Source: 66-474 sp963771735
GTDB taxonomy: Bacteria; Pseudomonadota; Gammaproteobacteria; Xanthomonadales; Rhodanobacteraceae
Assembly (NCBI GenBank): GCA_963771735.1
Contig: CAVYUN010000004.1
Coordinates: forward strand, 124,001 to 188,000
Length of the DNA stretch: 64,000 nt
Direction: 5' to 3'
A program made the translations under genes and the position numbers. Position 1 is the first letter of the stretch, and each line of letters opens with the position of its first letter. Below are positions 39,481 to 48,873 of this stretch, one piece after another. The notes beneath the pieces are model-generated. The model worked only from the letters and a program-made list of their open reading frames with translations, had not been told where the DNA came from and searched no databases.

Positions 39481-39723
39481 TTTAACTCTCGCTAATGCTT
39501 TAATCCTATTCCTCATAGTCAGCAAATGTATGGCGTATGCCCCAAAAAAGCCGTAGACAAAAATCGGTGCGTCATTCAACATGTATGGCACCCTCAAAAA
39601 AGCTATCCAGTAATGTCGGCTATGTACTTACATAGCCGACTTCGTGACCTTTATCAGCGCTCCCAAACAAGATAAAAATATAAGATAATGAATGAAAAAA
39701 ACAGTTTAATTTTCTTGCTAAAC
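39481..39723. other. AT-rich segment with stem-loop and short direct repeats
   Basis: About 240 bp of visibly low GC in a GC-rich genome. It contains an imperfect direct repeat ATGTATGGC...CAAAAAAGC (39526-39551 and 39581-39603), a perfect stem-loop at 39615-39640 and a poly-A-rich tail (ATAAAAATATAAGATAATGAATG). No coding sequence was recognised. The composition suggests acquired DNA. Confidence 0.6.
39615..39640. repeat. perfect 11-bp stem-loop
   Basis: GTCGGCTATGT (39615-39625) and ACATAGCCGAC (39630-39640) pair perfectly around an ACTT loop inside the AT-rich segment. There is no T-run directly after it on either strand, so it is not a standard terminator. It could be a recombination, replication or protein-binding site. 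Confidence 0.75.
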
Positions 39724-41073
39724 TCAACCACTTTCCTCACCCGGCTCGCTGCTCGTTGAAAGCGGCGAGATCAACACCTTGTCGATGCGCGCGCCGTCGA
39801 GGTCGACGACTTCGAAGCGCAGGCCGTTCCACTCGATGCTTTCGCCGACGGCCGGGATGCGCGCGAACAAACCGATCAACATGCCCGCAAGGGTGTTGTA
39901 GTCGCCTTCGTCTTCCTGCGGCAGCTCGTCGATCTGCAGCAGCTCGCGCAGGTCGTCGCATGACAGCGAGCCGTTGACCAGCCAGCTGCCGTCGTCGCGG
40001 CGCACCGCGGGCGGGTCCCTGGATGAAGCACCTTCGTTGCCGCTGCCGCGTCCGACCACGGCGGTCAGCACGTCGTTGAAGGTGACCAGCCCCTCGATGT
40101 CGCCGTATTCGTCCACCGCCAGCGCGAACGGCGTTTCGGCGTCGCGGAACTCATCGAGCACGTCCAGCGCGCGCGCGGTGGCGGGCACGAACAGCGGCCT
40201 GGCCAGCTTGCGGAACAGTTCGATGTGGCGCGGCGGGGCGCCGGCGACCGGCTCCTGCGCCAGCGTCTGCAGCAGTTGCTTGATCTCGAGCACGCCGACC
40301 ACGTCGTCCTCGCTTTCGCGGTAGACGGGATAGCGCGAGTAGGGCGTGGCGCGCATAACGGCGAGGTTTTCCTGCAGCGGAGCCGCGGCATCCAGCCATA
40401 CGATGCGCGGACGCGGGGTCATCAGGCTGTCCACCGTGCGGTCGCCGAGTCGCAGTACCCGGTTGACCATGTTGCGTTCGTCGGAATCGAGCACGCCCTG
40501 CTCGGCGCTCTCGGCCACCAGCAGGCGGATTTCTTCCTCGCTGATGTTCTCGCGCCGGAAGCGCTTCAAACCCAGCATGCGCATCAGCAGGCCGGTCATG
40601 CCATTGAGCGCCCAGACGAACGGCGCCATCAGCCAGGTCATGGCCTGCATGGGAAACGCCACCAGTTGCGCGATGCGCTCCGGCGCGATCAGCGCCACGC
40701 GCTTGGGCAACAGTTCGCCGACCACGATGTTGATCGTGGTTACCAGCACGAAGCCCAGCACCAGCCCGACCACCAGCGCCACGTGCACCGAGACGGGCAC
40801 GCCCAGGGCGATGAACCAGCGTCGGATGGTGTCGCTGATGGCCGCGCCCGTGGCCGCGCCGGTGATCAGGGTGATCAGGGTGATCCCGACCTGCACCGTG
40901 GAAAGGTAGCGTTCTGGATGCTGGGCCAAGGTGAGCGCGACGCGTGCCTGCGCGCCGGAACGCGCCAGGTAGCGCAGGCGGCTCTTGCGGGCGGCGATCA
41001 GCGCGATCTCGGCCAGCGCGAAAAAGGCGTTGCCCAGCGCCAACAGCAGGACCAGGCCAAGTTCGGTCAGCAT
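39724..41073 (-). CDS. CNNM/CorC-family membrane protein with CBS domains
   Basis: A 449-residue protein with an N-terminal DUF21/CNNM membrane domain (four helices within about 1-185), a CBS pair (about 205-335: DSLMTPRPRIVWLD, ALAVDEYGDIEGLVTFNDVL) and a C-terminal CorC/HlyC domain (about 355-440). The family exports or regulates Mg2+ and other divalent cations. Start MLTELGLVLLL is preferred over an upstream in-frame Met. Its stop abuts the AT-rich patch. Confidence 0.92.
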   Translation of the reverse strand: MLTELGLVLLLALGNAFFALAEIALIAARKSRLRYLARSGAQARVALTLAQHPERYLSTVQVGITLITLITGAATGAAISDTIRRWFIALGVPVSVHVALVVGLVLGFVLVTTINIVVGELLPKRVALIAPERIAQLVAFPMQAMTWLMAPFVWALNGMTGLLMRMLGLKRFRRENISEEEIRLLVAESAEQGVLDSDERNMVNRVLRLGDRTVDSLMTPRPRIVWLDAAAPLQENLAVMRATPYSRYPVYRESEDDVVGVLEIKQLLQTLAQEPVAGAPPRHIELFRKLARPLFVPATARALDVLDEFRDAETPFALAVDEYGDIEGLVTFNDVLTAVVGRGSGNEGASSRDPPAVRRDDGSWLVNGSLSCDDLRELLQIDELPQEDEGDYNTLAGMLIGLFARIPAVGESIEWNGLRFEVVDLDGARIDKVLISPLSTSSEPGEESG

Positions 41074-41180
41074 GGGAGCCGCGCGGGAGGATCCATGCCA
41101 CGAGTGTAACAAGCGCCGGCGTCAGGGAACCCTGTCACGCTGCTGTAATATTTGCCGGATCGCAGCCCGGGTGGAGCGCC

Positions 41181-41813
41181 ATGTTTTCGTTGCAGACCAT
41201 GTTCGGCAAGGGCGACCGCTTCTATACCTTGCTCGAATCGAGCGCCGGCGCCGCGCGGGACGGGGCCCAGGCGTTGCAGGATCTTTTGCAGGCGTCAGGC
41301 GAAGCGCGGTTGCTGCTGGACGCCTTCCGTGCCGCCCGGCGGCGCGAGAAGGAGCTGGCCACCCAGATCAGCGAAGCGCTGGTCAACACCTTCGTGACGG
41401 CGCTGGATCGCGAGGACATCGAGGCTATGTCCTCGGCGCTGTACCGGATTCCCAAGACCATCGAAAAATTCGCCGAGCGCTACGCGATCGTGTCCGCGCG
41501 CGTGCAGGGCATCGATTTCGCTTCGCGCGCCAGCTTGCTGATGAACGCCACCGAGGGCGTGTACGAGATGGTACGTGAGTTGCGCAACGGCATGAACATC
41601 GGCCGCATGCGCAAATTGCAGGAGCGCCTGCAGGCCACCGAAGCCGAAGCCGATCGTCTGTTGCTGGAGACCTATCGCACCCTGTATCTCGGCAGCGACG
41701 AACCGATCCGGATGATGCTGGCCAAGGACCTGTTCGAGTTGCTGGAGGAAGCCATCGACCGCTGCCGGGACGTGGGCAACGTGATCTATTCGATCGTGTT
41801 GAAGCACTCATGA
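41181..41813 (+). CDS. DUF47 (PhoU-like) phosphate transport regulator
   Basis: A 210-residue all-helical protein of the DUF47/PhoU-like family, typically the partner of PiT transporters. MFSLQTMFGKGDRFYTLLE starts it, and FAERYAIVSAR and LFELLEEAIDRCRDVGNVI are typical segments. GTGGAG precedes the ATG. It is followed 19 bp later by the PiT gene, the classic pair; the protein is thought to modulate low-affinity phosphate uptake. Confidence 0.9.
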   Translation: MFSLQTMFGKGDRFYTLLESSAGAARDGAQALQDLLQASGEARLLLDAFRAARRREKELATQISEALVNTFVTALDREDIEAMSSALYRIPKTIEKFAERYAIVSARVQGIDFASRASLLMNATEGVYEMVRELRNGMNIGRMRKLQERLQATEAEADRLLLETYRTLYLGSDEPIRMMLAKDLFELLEEAIDRCRDVGNVIYSIVLKHS

Positions 41814-41832
41814 AGGCGGTCGCTTTTTCGGC

Positions 41833-42957
41833 ATGAGCATCGGCCTGCTCACCGCCGTCGTCCTGATCGCGTTGGTGTTCAACTACATCAACGGCTTCCA
41901 CGATACCGCCAATTCCATCGCCACGGTGGTCGCGACCAAGGTGCTGACGCCGGGCCAGGCCGTGCTGCTGGCGGCGGTCACCAACTTGTTCGGCGCCATG
42001 GTGGGCACCGCGGTCGCACGGACCATCGCCTCGGGGCTGATCGATTCGGGCGTGCTGCAGGTCGGCGGCGAATTGCTGGTGTGCGCGCTGCTGGGCGCGA
42101 TCGTGTGGAACCTGATTACCTGGTGGCGGGGCCTGCCATCGTCGTCCTCGCATGCCCTCATCGGCGGCTTGTGCGGCGCCGCGTTCGCGGCTTCCCACGG
42201 AAATTTCCACGCGATCATCTGGGCCACCGATCCTCTCCACTGGTGGCGCGGCGGCGGCGTTGTACCCAAGGTGATCGTGCCGATGATCGCCTCGCCGATC
42301 GCGGGCTTCGTGCTGGGCCTCGTGGTGATGGGGCTGCTGCTGGCGACGTTCGCCTGGTTCGGCAACCGCACCGGGTTCCTGCGCCGGTTCGGACGCACGC
42401 CGTTCGTGAACCTGTTCTTCGGCAAGGCGCAGTTGCTGTCGGCCACCGCGATGGGCGTGTCGCACGGCATGAACGACGCGCAGAAGTCGATGGGCATCAT
42501 CGCGCTGGCGCTGGCCGGCGCGACCGCCGCGCACAGCTTCGACCACCTGCCGGCGTGGCTGCATTTCCTGCGCGTGTCGGACGCCGGCGGGCATTTCCCG
42601 ATACCGGTGTGGGTGAAGGTGCTGTGCGCGCTGGTGATGGCGGCCGGCACCGCGGGCGGTGGCTGGCGCATCATCAAGACGCTGGGCCACAAGATGGTCA
42701 AGCTGCATCCGATCAACGGCTTCGCCGCCGAAACCAGTTCGGCAGCGGTGATCATCGTGGCGTCGATCTTTGGCCTTCCGGTTTCGACCACCCACGTGGT
42801 GTCGTCGGCGATCATGGGGGTGGGTGCTTCCAAGCGCGCCAATGCGGTGCGCTGGACCGTGGTCGAGCGCATGGTGTGGTCGTGGATCCTGACCCTGCCG
42901 ATCAGCGCGTTCTTGGCTTGGGCCTTCGTGGAGGTTTCCAGGCCGCTGTGGCATTAG
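41833..42957 (+). CDS. inorganic phosphate transporter, PiT family
   Basis: A 374-residue multi-span transporter that imports phosphate (or metal-phosphate) with a cation. The two PiT signature repeats are present: GFHDTANSIATVV near the N-terminus and GVSHGMNDAQKSMG in the second half. PVSTTHVVSSAIMGVG is also characteristic. It is probably co-transcribed with the DUF47 gene. Confidence 0.93.
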   Translation: MSIGLLTAVVLIALVFNYINGFHDTANSIATVVATKVLTPGQAVLLAAVTNLFGAMVGTAVARTIASGLIDSGVLQVGGELLVCALLGAIVWNLITWWRGLPSSSSHALIGGLCGAAFAASHGNFHAIIWATDPLHWWRGGGVVPKVIVPMIASPIAGFVLGLVVMGLLLATFAWFGNRTGFLRRFGRTPFVNLFFGKAQLLSATAMGVSHGMNDAQKSMGIIALALAGATAAHSFDHLPAWLHFLRVSDAGGHFPIPVWVKVLCALVMAAGTAGGGWRIIKTLGHKMVKLHPINGFAAETSSAAVIIVASIFGLPVSTTHVVSSAIMGVGASKRANAVRWTVVERMVWSWILTLPISAFLAWAFVEVSRPLWH

Positions 42958-43035
42958 CCGGCGTTGTCCGACCTGTGGTGCTCGGCAGCCCGCGACGGCC
43001 AGATCGGCGGGCGCGGGGCACGATAAACTGCGCGG

Positions 43036-43959
43036 GTGAGCCCCTCCGACCCGCAACACGACGTGCCGCGGCGCGACGACAATCTGGTCGTCGCGATTTC
43101 CTCGCGTGCGTTGTTCGACCTGACCGAGTCGCATGCCCTGTTCGAAAGCGAAGGACTGGAGGCCTATCAGGCCTACCAGATCGCGCACGAGAACGACCTG
43201 CTTGAACCGGGCGTGGCGTTTCCGGTGGTCAAGAAGCTGCTGGCGCTCAACCGCCCCGCGCCGGACACGCCGTATGTGGAAGTTGTGCTGCTGTCGCGCA
43301 ACTCCAGCGATACCGGCCTGCGCATCTTCAACTCGATCCAGCATTACGGACTGGCCATCACGCGCGCGGCTTTTACCTCCGGCGAGGCGACCAGCGAGTA
43401 CATCGAGCCCTTCGGGGTGGACCTGTTCCTGTCCGCCAACGCCGAGAACGTTGCACGTGCGTTGAACGCGGGAGTTGCCGCCGCGACGATCCTGCCCTCG
43501 CAGGTGCGCGGCGCGCATTCGCACCAGTTGCGGATCGCTTTCGACGGCGATGCCGTGATCTTCGGCGACGAGTCCGAGCGCGTGTCGCAGGAGCAGGGCC
43601 TGGATGCCTTCCACCGCAACGAGTCGGAGCGGTGGGACGAGCCGCTATCGGGCGGACCGTTCCGCAATTTCCTGTCCGCGTTGCACCGTTTGCAGGCGGC
43701 CTTCCCGCCCGAGGATTCGCCGATCCGCACTGCGCTGGTCACGGCGCGCTCGGCGCCTGCACACAAGCGGGTAATCCTGACCCTGCGCCGGTGGGGGGTA
43801 CGCCTCGACGAGGCGTTGTTCCTCGGCGGCCGCGACAAGGGTCCGTTCCTCGAAGCCTTCGGTGCGGACCTGTTCTTCGACGATTCGCCGGTCAACGTGG
43901 AATCCGCGCGCCGCCACGTGGCCACCGGCCATGTGCCGCACGGGGTGTCGAATCGCTGA
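43036..43959 (+). CDS. cytosolic 5'-nucleotidase (cN-I-like)
   Basis: A 307-residue protein of the 5'-nucleotidase family related to vertebrate cN-I, expected to dephosphorylate nucleoside monophosphates. VAISSRALFDLTES holds the modified catalytic motif; AFDGDAVIFGDESE and GRDKGPFLEAFGADLFFDDS are conserved HAD-type motifs. The start is GTG 43036; no in-frame ATG lies upstream. It is 78 bp after the PiT gene, and a shared phosphate theme is possible. Confidence 0.88.
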   Translation: MSPSDPQHDVPRRDDNLVVAISSRALFDLTESHALFESEGLEAYQAYQIAHENDLLEPGVAFPVVKKLLALNRPAPDTPYVEVVLLSRNSSDTGLRIFNSIQHYGLAITRAAFTSGEATSEYIEPFGVDLFLSANAENVARALNAGVAAATILPSQVRGAHSHQLRIAFDGDAVIFGDESERVSQEQGLDAFHRNESERWDEPLSGGPFRNFLSALHRLQAAFPPEDSPIRTALVTARSAPAHKRVILTLRRWGVRLDEALFLGGRDKGPFLEAFGADLFFDDSPVNVESARRHVATGHVPHGVSNR

Positions 43960-44192
43960 ATAAAATGCCGCGTGCCGCGAGCGCGGATTTCCCGGACATG
44001 CCCGCCATGCCTTCCTTCGTGACGGTTAAGAACGATTCGCCTGGCCTTGTCAGCCATCGCCTTGCGCGGGCGCCGGGTCGAGTTCGCCCGCGACGAGGGC
44101 GACAGCCATGCACGCATGCTGCGGAAATGGTTATGGGCGCTCGAATCCCGAGTCCCGGTACAATATGCGGCTAGCCCCAAGCCGGAATCCCG
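43960..44192. other. spacer before gcdH
   Basis: 233 bp without a recognised gene. TACAAT at 44159-44164, 29 bp before the gcdH start, is a plausible -10 but has no good -35 partner. Short open frames cross the region without family similarity. Confidence 0.35.
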
Positions 44193-45365
44193 ATGCCTGC
44201 CGCCCCGCTCAATCCGCTCGACCTGTACGACGTCCGCGCCCTGCTCACCGACGAGGAGCGCATGGTGCAGGACGCGGTGGCGCGATTCGTCGACGACAAG
44301 GTGTTGCCGATCATCGGCGATTGCTTCGACAAGGCGCGGTTCCCGGCCGAGCTGATTCCCGAGATCGCAGCCCTCGGCCTGCTCGGTTCGTCGATTCCCG
44401 AGGAATACGGCGGCGCCGGCATGAATTCGGTCAGCTACGGCCTGATCTGCCAGGAACTCGAGCGCGGCGATTCCGGCCTGCGCAGCTTCGCATCGGTGCA
44501 GTCGTCGCTGGTGATGTATCCGATCTTCGCCTACGGCAGCGAGGAGCAGAAACGCGAATACCTGCCGCCGATGGCGCGCGGCGAGGTGATCGGCTGTTTC
44601 GGCCTGACCGAGCCGCACGGCGGCTCCGACCCGGCCAACATGAAGACCGTTGCGAAGCAGGACGGCGGCGACTGGTTGCTCAATGGCGCCAAGATGTGGA
44701 TCACCAACGGCAATCTCGCCCAGGTGGCCGTTGTGTGGGCGCAGACCGATGACGGCATCCGTGGCTTCCTGGTGCCGACGGATACCAAAGGCTTCACCGC
44801 GCAGGAAGTGCACAAGAAGATGAGCCTGCGCGCATCGGTGACGTCGGCGCTGTTCCTCGACGACGTGCGCGTGCCGGCCAGCGCGATGCTGCCGAACGTC
44901 AAGGGTCTCAAGGGACCGCTCGGCTGCCTGACCCAGGCGCGCTACGGCATCAGTTGGGGTCCGGTCGGCGCCGCGCAGGCGTGCCTGAAGGAAGTGCTGG
45001 ATTACACCCGTGAGCGCATTTTGTTCGGGCGGCCGCTGGCGTCGAACCAGGCGATCCAGTTGAAACTGGCCGACATGGCGCGTCGCATCACCGGCGCGCA
45101 ATTGCTGGCTCTGCAGTTGGGGCGCCTCAAGGACACCGGCAAAATGCAGCCGACCCAGGTGTCGCTGGCCAAGTGGAACAACGTGCGCATGGCGCTGGAC
45201 ATCGCGCGTGAGTGCCGCGATGTCCTTGGCGGCGCCGGCATCACCACCGAGCACGTCGCCATCCGCCACGCGCTCAACCTGGAATCGGTCATCACCTACG
45301 AGGGCACCGAGACGGTGCATCAACTGGTGGTCGGGCGCGAACTCACGGGTATCAATGCGTTCTGA
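44193..45365 (+). CDS. gcdH: glutaryl-CoA dehydrogenase
   Basis: An acyl-CoA dehydrogenase of the glutaryl-CoA type (390 residues), converting glutaryl-CoA to crotonyl-CoA in lysine and tryptophan breakdown. SVQSSLVMYPI and the C-terminal YEGTETVHQLVVGRELTGINAF are close to the eukaryotic and bacterial GCDH signature. The catalytic base is Glu370 in TYEGTE, and FAD-contact segments GCFGLTEPHGGSDP and MWITNG are present. Upper lysine-pathway genes are not adjacent, though an ALDH7-type gene lies 14 kb downstream. Confidence 0.92.
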   Translation: MPAAPLNPLDLYDVRALLTDEERMVQDAVARFVDDKVLPIIGDCFDKARFPAELIPEIAALGLLGSSIPEEYGGAGMNSVSYGLICQELERGDSGLRSFASVQSSLVMYPIFAYGSEEQKREYLPPMARGEVIGCFGLTEPHGGSDPANMKTVAKQDGGDWLLNGAKMWITNGNLAQVAVVWAQTDDGIRGFLVPTDTKGFTAQEVHKKMSLRASVTSALFLDDVRVPASAMLPNVKGLKGPLGCLTQARYGISWGPVGAAQACLKEVLDYTRERILFGRPLASNQAIQLKLADMARRITGAQLLALQLGRLKDTGKMQPTQVSLAKWNNVRMALDIARECRDVLGGAGITTEHVAIRHALNLESVITYEGTETVHQLVVGRELTGINAF

Positions 45366-45511
45366 TCAAGATGGCTCGCAAAACTACCGCGCTCGGCATC
45401 TTGCGCACCGGCCTCACGCAACCTGCCTTTGCTCGCGACGCCTTCCAAGCCACTCGAGTCAAGCAATCCGTGATCCGTCCCCGATGTTATGCAGTGCAGG
45501 AGAGTAGTGAC

Positions 45512-45949
45512 ATGAACCTTCGCAACAAATGGCTCGCCGGTGTCGTGCTCGGCGCGCTGACCGTTTCCGGCGGCGCGATGGCCGCGATCAACGCCAATGA
45601 AATCCATATCGCGATGACTTCGTTGAAGCTCGCCTTGGTGAAGATGGGCGTGGCCAATGCCATCTTGTCGAATCCGACGCCGCCGTCCAGCAACGCCGAG
45701 GCGCATCTCGCTGCGCCCAGTCAGTTGGCGGGTGATGACATCAGCGCGATCCTGGTCAGCAAGGGTGGCGTGATCAACGTATACCTGACGCCTGCCACGG
45801 GCGCCGTCGACGGCGTCGTGCAGCTGGTGCCGAAGGTCGTTGTCGGCAAGCAAGGCAAGAAACGCGTGCAGTACGCCTGCTACAGCCCGAACATTCCGGA
45901 CATCGCGACCGCGGCGCCGGAGTGCAGCTACCACCCGTTGGGCAAGTGA
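45512..45949 (+). CDS. secreted pilin-like protein without prepilin helix
   Basis: A 145-residue exported protein. The ordinary signal peptide (about 1-24, cut after GGAMA) is followed by residues resembling the C-terminal half of type IV pilins: DISAILVSKGGVINVYLTP, VVQLVPKVV and YACYSPNIPDIATAAPEC, with two cysteines able to close the D-region loop. The hydrophobic prepilin helix with its G/FTxxE site is missing. AGGAGAGTAGTGAC supports ATG 45512; a longer in-frame start at 45371 lacks such support. The function is unknown. Confidence 0.7.
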   Translation: MNLRNKWLAGVVLGALTVSGGAMAAINANEIHIAMTSLKLALVKMGVANAILSNPTPPSSNAEAHLAAPSQLAGDDISAILVSKGGVINVYLTPATGAVDGVVQLVPKVVVGKQGKKRVQYACYSPNIPDIATAAPECSYHPLGK

Positions 45950-45956
45950 GCAAGGG

Positions 45957-46523
45957 ATGCCGAGCGCGGCGCCATCACCCGAACCCGTGCTTGAAACGTC
46001 GCGGTTGACCCTGCGGCTGCCCTGTCGGGATGACTTCGAGGCGTGGGCTGGCCTGGGGGAGGACGAGGAAGCCATGCGGCACCTCGGCGGCGTGCAGCCG
46101 CGCTTCGTTTCCTGGGGCCGGATGCTGGCCGCGATCGGCTCGTGGCACGTGCTCGGGTTCGGCGCATTCTCGGTGATTCGAAAGTCCGACAACCGCTGGA
46201 TCGGAAGAGTTGGTCCGCTGCATCCCGAAGGCTGGCCCGGCGACGAGATCGGCTGGACGCTCGCGCGCGCTGCGTGGGGTAACGGTTACGCGACCGAAGC
46301 CGCGACGGCCGCGACCGACTGGGCCTTCGCGCACCTTGGCTGGTCGCGGATCATCCATTGCATCGCTCCCGACAACACCGCTTCCCGGGCCGTGGCGCGC
46401 AGGCTTGGCTCGTCGCTGCTGGGCCCCGGCAAGCTGCCGGCGCCGCACGATGGCGAGTCCATGGAGCTGTGGGGCCAGACGCGCGAGCAGTGGTACGCAC
46501 GTGGCAGCGAACGCAGCGCTTGA
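45957..46523 (+). CDS. GNAT family N-acetyltransferase
   Basis: A 188-residue acetyltransferase of the RimJ/RimL-like Acetyltransf_3 type. LETSRLTLRLPCRDDFEAWAGL is the standard opening, and EIGWTLARAAWGNGYATEAATAATDWAF holds the acetyl-CoA motif (A/WGNGYATEA). IHCIAPDNTASRAVARRLG is the following helix. The substrate cannot be told. It starts 8 bp after the pilin-like gene and ends 10 bp before the E1 gene, so the three may be co-transcribed. Confidence 0.88.
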   Translation: MPSAAPSPEPVLETSRLTLRLPCRDDFEAWAGLGEDEEAMRHLGGVQPRFVSWGRMLAAIGSWHVLGFGAFSVIRKSDNRWIGRVGPLHPEGWPGDEIGWTLARAAWGNGYATEAATAATDWAFAHLGWSRIIHCIAPDNTASRAVARRLGSSLLGPGKLPAPHDGESMELWGQTREQWYARGSERSA

Positions 46524-46533
46524 ACACACGCCG

Positions 46534-48807
46534 ATGAATGCCATCCAGACTCCGATCCCCGCCCGCCACAAGGGTTTCAATCGTGCGGAAATCGTCGACC
46601 AGAACTTCACCGAGTTCGTGCGCGCGTGGCCGCGTGAAGTGCGTACCGCACCTCGCGACGATGCGCCGGTCCTGCCGGGCAGCGCCTGCAGCGTGCGGGA
46701 TTTCCGCGAGCTGTTCGAGTCGCAACTGATTTCGCGTCATTTGGACCTGATGGCGCGCGTGCTGCGCGTGCAGAACAAGGTGTTCTACACCATCGGTTCG
46801 AGCGGACACGAAGGCAATGCGATGCTGGCGCGGCTGACGCGCCACACCGATCCCGCGTTCCTGCACTACCGTTCCGGCGCCTTCATGGCCGAGCGCTTCC
46901 GCAAATTGCCCGACATGGATCCGGTGGTGGACGCGGCGCTGTCGTTCGCGGCCAGCCGGGAAGATCCGGCTTCCGGCGGGCGCCACAAGGTGTGGGGATC
47001 CAAATCGTTGTGGGTGTTGCCGCAGACGTCCACCATCGCCTCGCACCTGCCCAAGGCGCTGGGCACCGCGGTCGCGATCGAGCAGGCGCCGCGCATCGGC
47101 CATGTCTTGCCTGTGCCACGCGATTCCATCGTGATCTGCTCGTTCGGAGACGCGTCCAGCAACCACGCCACCGCGCAGACCACCTTCAATGCCGCCGCGT
47201 GGACGGCGTACCAGCGCCTGCCGACGCCGGTGCTGTTCGTGTGCGAGGACAACGGCATCGGCATCTCGGTGAAGACGCCTGCGGGCTGGATCGCCAACAA
47301 TTTCCGCGACCGCAAGGACCTGGATTATTTCTTCGCCGACGGCCTCGACCTCGCCGAAGGCTATGCGCAAGTGCGGCGTGCCGTCGAGCATTGCCGAAGC
47401 ACACGCCGCCCGACCTTCCTGCACCTCAAGACCGCGCGCCTGACCGGCCACGCCGGTACCGATTTCGAAATCGAGTGGCGCAGCATCGAGGAGCTGGTGG
47501 CGCTGGAAGGCACCGATCCGTTGTTGCGTTCGGCCGCGATCGCGCTCGAGTCCGGTCTTTACACCAGGCAGGCATTGCTGGACGAATACGAAGCCATCCG
47601 CAAGCGCTGCTTCGATGCGGCGGCGGAAGCCGACCGTCGTCCGAAGATCGCTTCGCTGGACGAAGTGATGAAACCGCTGGCGCCGTACACGCCGAAGGCC
47701 GTGCAAGCCGAGGCGGCGCGCGCCGATTATGCGGACAAGCGTATCGCCGTGTTCGGCGATACGGAGAAATTGCCGGAAAAGCAATCGCCACGGCATCTGG
47801 CCCTGCAGATCAACGCGGCGCTGCACGACCTGCTGGCGAAGTACCCCGAGTCGCTGGTGTTCGGCGAGGACGTCGCGCAGAAGGGTGGCGTGTATACGCT
47901 CACGCGCGGCATCTACAGGGCCTTCAAGGGCGCACGCGTGTTCAACACGCTGCTCGACGAGACGATGATCCTGGGTCTCGCGCAGGGCTACGCCAACATG
48001 GGCATGTTGCCTATCCCGGAGATCCAGTACCTGGCCTACTTCCATAACGCCTGCGACCAGATTCGCGGCGAAGCGGCCAGCCTGCAGTTTTTCTCGAACG
48101 ATCAGTACCGCAACCCGATCCTGATGCGGATCGCATCGCTGGGTTACCAGAAAGGTTTCGGCGGTCATTTCCACAACGACAATTCGATCACCGCGCTGCG
48201 CGACATACCGGGACTCGTGGTCGGTTGCCCATCGCGTGGCGACGATGCCGCGATGATGCTGCGCACTCTGGCGGCGCTGTGCAAGGTCGATGGTCGCGTG
48301 TGTGCGTTCCTCGAACCGATCGCGCTGTACATGACCAAGGACTTGTACGAGCCCGGCGACGGCCAATGGCAATTCGATTACCCGGCACCGCACCTTGCAA
48401 TGCCGCTGGGCGAAGGCCGCGTGTACAACCCGAAAGCCAACGATCTGGTGATCTTCACCTTCGGCAACGGCGTGCCGATGGCCTTGCGCGCCGCGCGTGC
48501 GATCGAGGCTGCGCGAAAGTGGAAAGTGCGCGTGGTCGACCTGCGCTGGCTGGTGCCGCTCAACGACAAGTTCATCGTGGAACAGGCGCGCAAGGCGAAG
48601 CGCATCATCGTGCTGGACGAAGGCCGGCGCAGCGCCGGGGTGGGCGAGGGCATCATCACCGCGATCGTCGAAGGCGGCCTCGGCGGCAAGCCGCTGGAGC
48701 GCGTGGTGGGTGCCGATACCTACACCCCGCTCGCGGGTGCGGCGCTGCTGGTGTTGCCGGGCGAGGCGGACGTGGTGGCCGCGGCGGCCAGGCTGGCGGA
48801 TCGCTGA
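46534..48807 (+). CDS. fused E1 alpha-beta of branched-chain 2-oxoacid dehydrogenase
   Basis: A 757-residue thiamine diphosphate enzyme carrying both E1 subunits in one chain. The alpha part (about 60-390) has the ThDP/Mg motif starting at Gly205 (GDASSNHATAQTTFN). The beta part (about 430-755) has VFGEDVAQKGGVYTLTRG, LDETMILGLAQGYANMG and a transketolase C-terminal domain. It oxidatively decarboxylates branched-chain or pyruvate-like 2-oxoacids with an E2 lipoyl partner. No E2 or E3 gene is beside it, so the partner must be encoded elsewhere. Confidence 0.88.
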   Translation: MNAIQTPIPARHKGFNRAEIVDQNFTEFVRAWPREVRTAPRDDAPVLPGSACSVRDFRELFESQLISRHLDLMARVLRVQNKVFYTIGSSGHEGNAMLARLTRHTDPAFLHYRSGAFMAERFRKLPDMDPVVDAALSFAASREDPASGGRHKVWGSKSLWVLPQTSTIASHLPKALGTAVAIEQAPRIGHVLPVPRDSIVICSFGDASSNHATAQTTFNAAAWTAYQRLPTPVLFVCEDNGIGISVKTPAGWIANNFRDRKDLDYFFADGLDLAEGYAQVRRAVEHCRSTRRPTFLHLKTARLTGHAGTDFEIEWRSIEELVALEGTDPLLRSAAIALESGLYTRQALLDEYEAIRKRCFDAAAEADRRPKIASLDEVMKPLAPYTPKAVQAEAARADYADKRIAVFGDTEKLPEKQSPRHLALQINAALHDLLAKYPESLVFGEDVAQKGGVYTLTRGIYRAFKGARVFNTLLDETMILGLAQGYANMGMLPIPEIQYLAYFHNACDQIRGEAASLQFFSNDQYRNPILMRIASLGYQKGFGGHFHNDNSITALRDIPGLVVGCPSRGDDAAMMLRTLAALCKVDGRVCAFLEPIALYMTKDLYEPGDGQWQFDYPAPHLAMPLGEGRVYNPKANDLVIFTFGNGVPMALRAARAIEAARKWKVRVVDLRWLVPLNDKFIVEQARKAKRIIVLDEGRRSAGVGEGIITAIVEGGLGGKPLERVVGADTYTPLAGAALLVLPGEADVVAAAARLADR

Positions 48808-48873
48808 AGGCGCGCCGGCAAGTCATCCGCGTTTCGAAAATCGCTGATTGCAGCCACAACACAAGGAGCAAGC

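Noticed and set aside
39142..39597. 151-codon - strand frame across the trmJ remnant
   Set aside because: It runs antisense through the decayed trmJ copy and the AT-rich patch, has no family similarity and no good ribosome binding site.
38640..39723. Intact insertion sequence
   Set aside because: No transposase frame and no terminal inverted repeats were found; only a direct repeat of the trmJ end is visible.
44047..44355. Small frame upstream of gcdH (SAIALRGRRVEFARDEG...)
   Set aside because: No ribosome binding site or family match, and it overlaps gcdH in another frame.
45371..45511. Longer start for the pilin-like gene at 45371
   Set aside because: It would place 47 residues before a perfect signal peptide; the AGGAGA site supports 45512.
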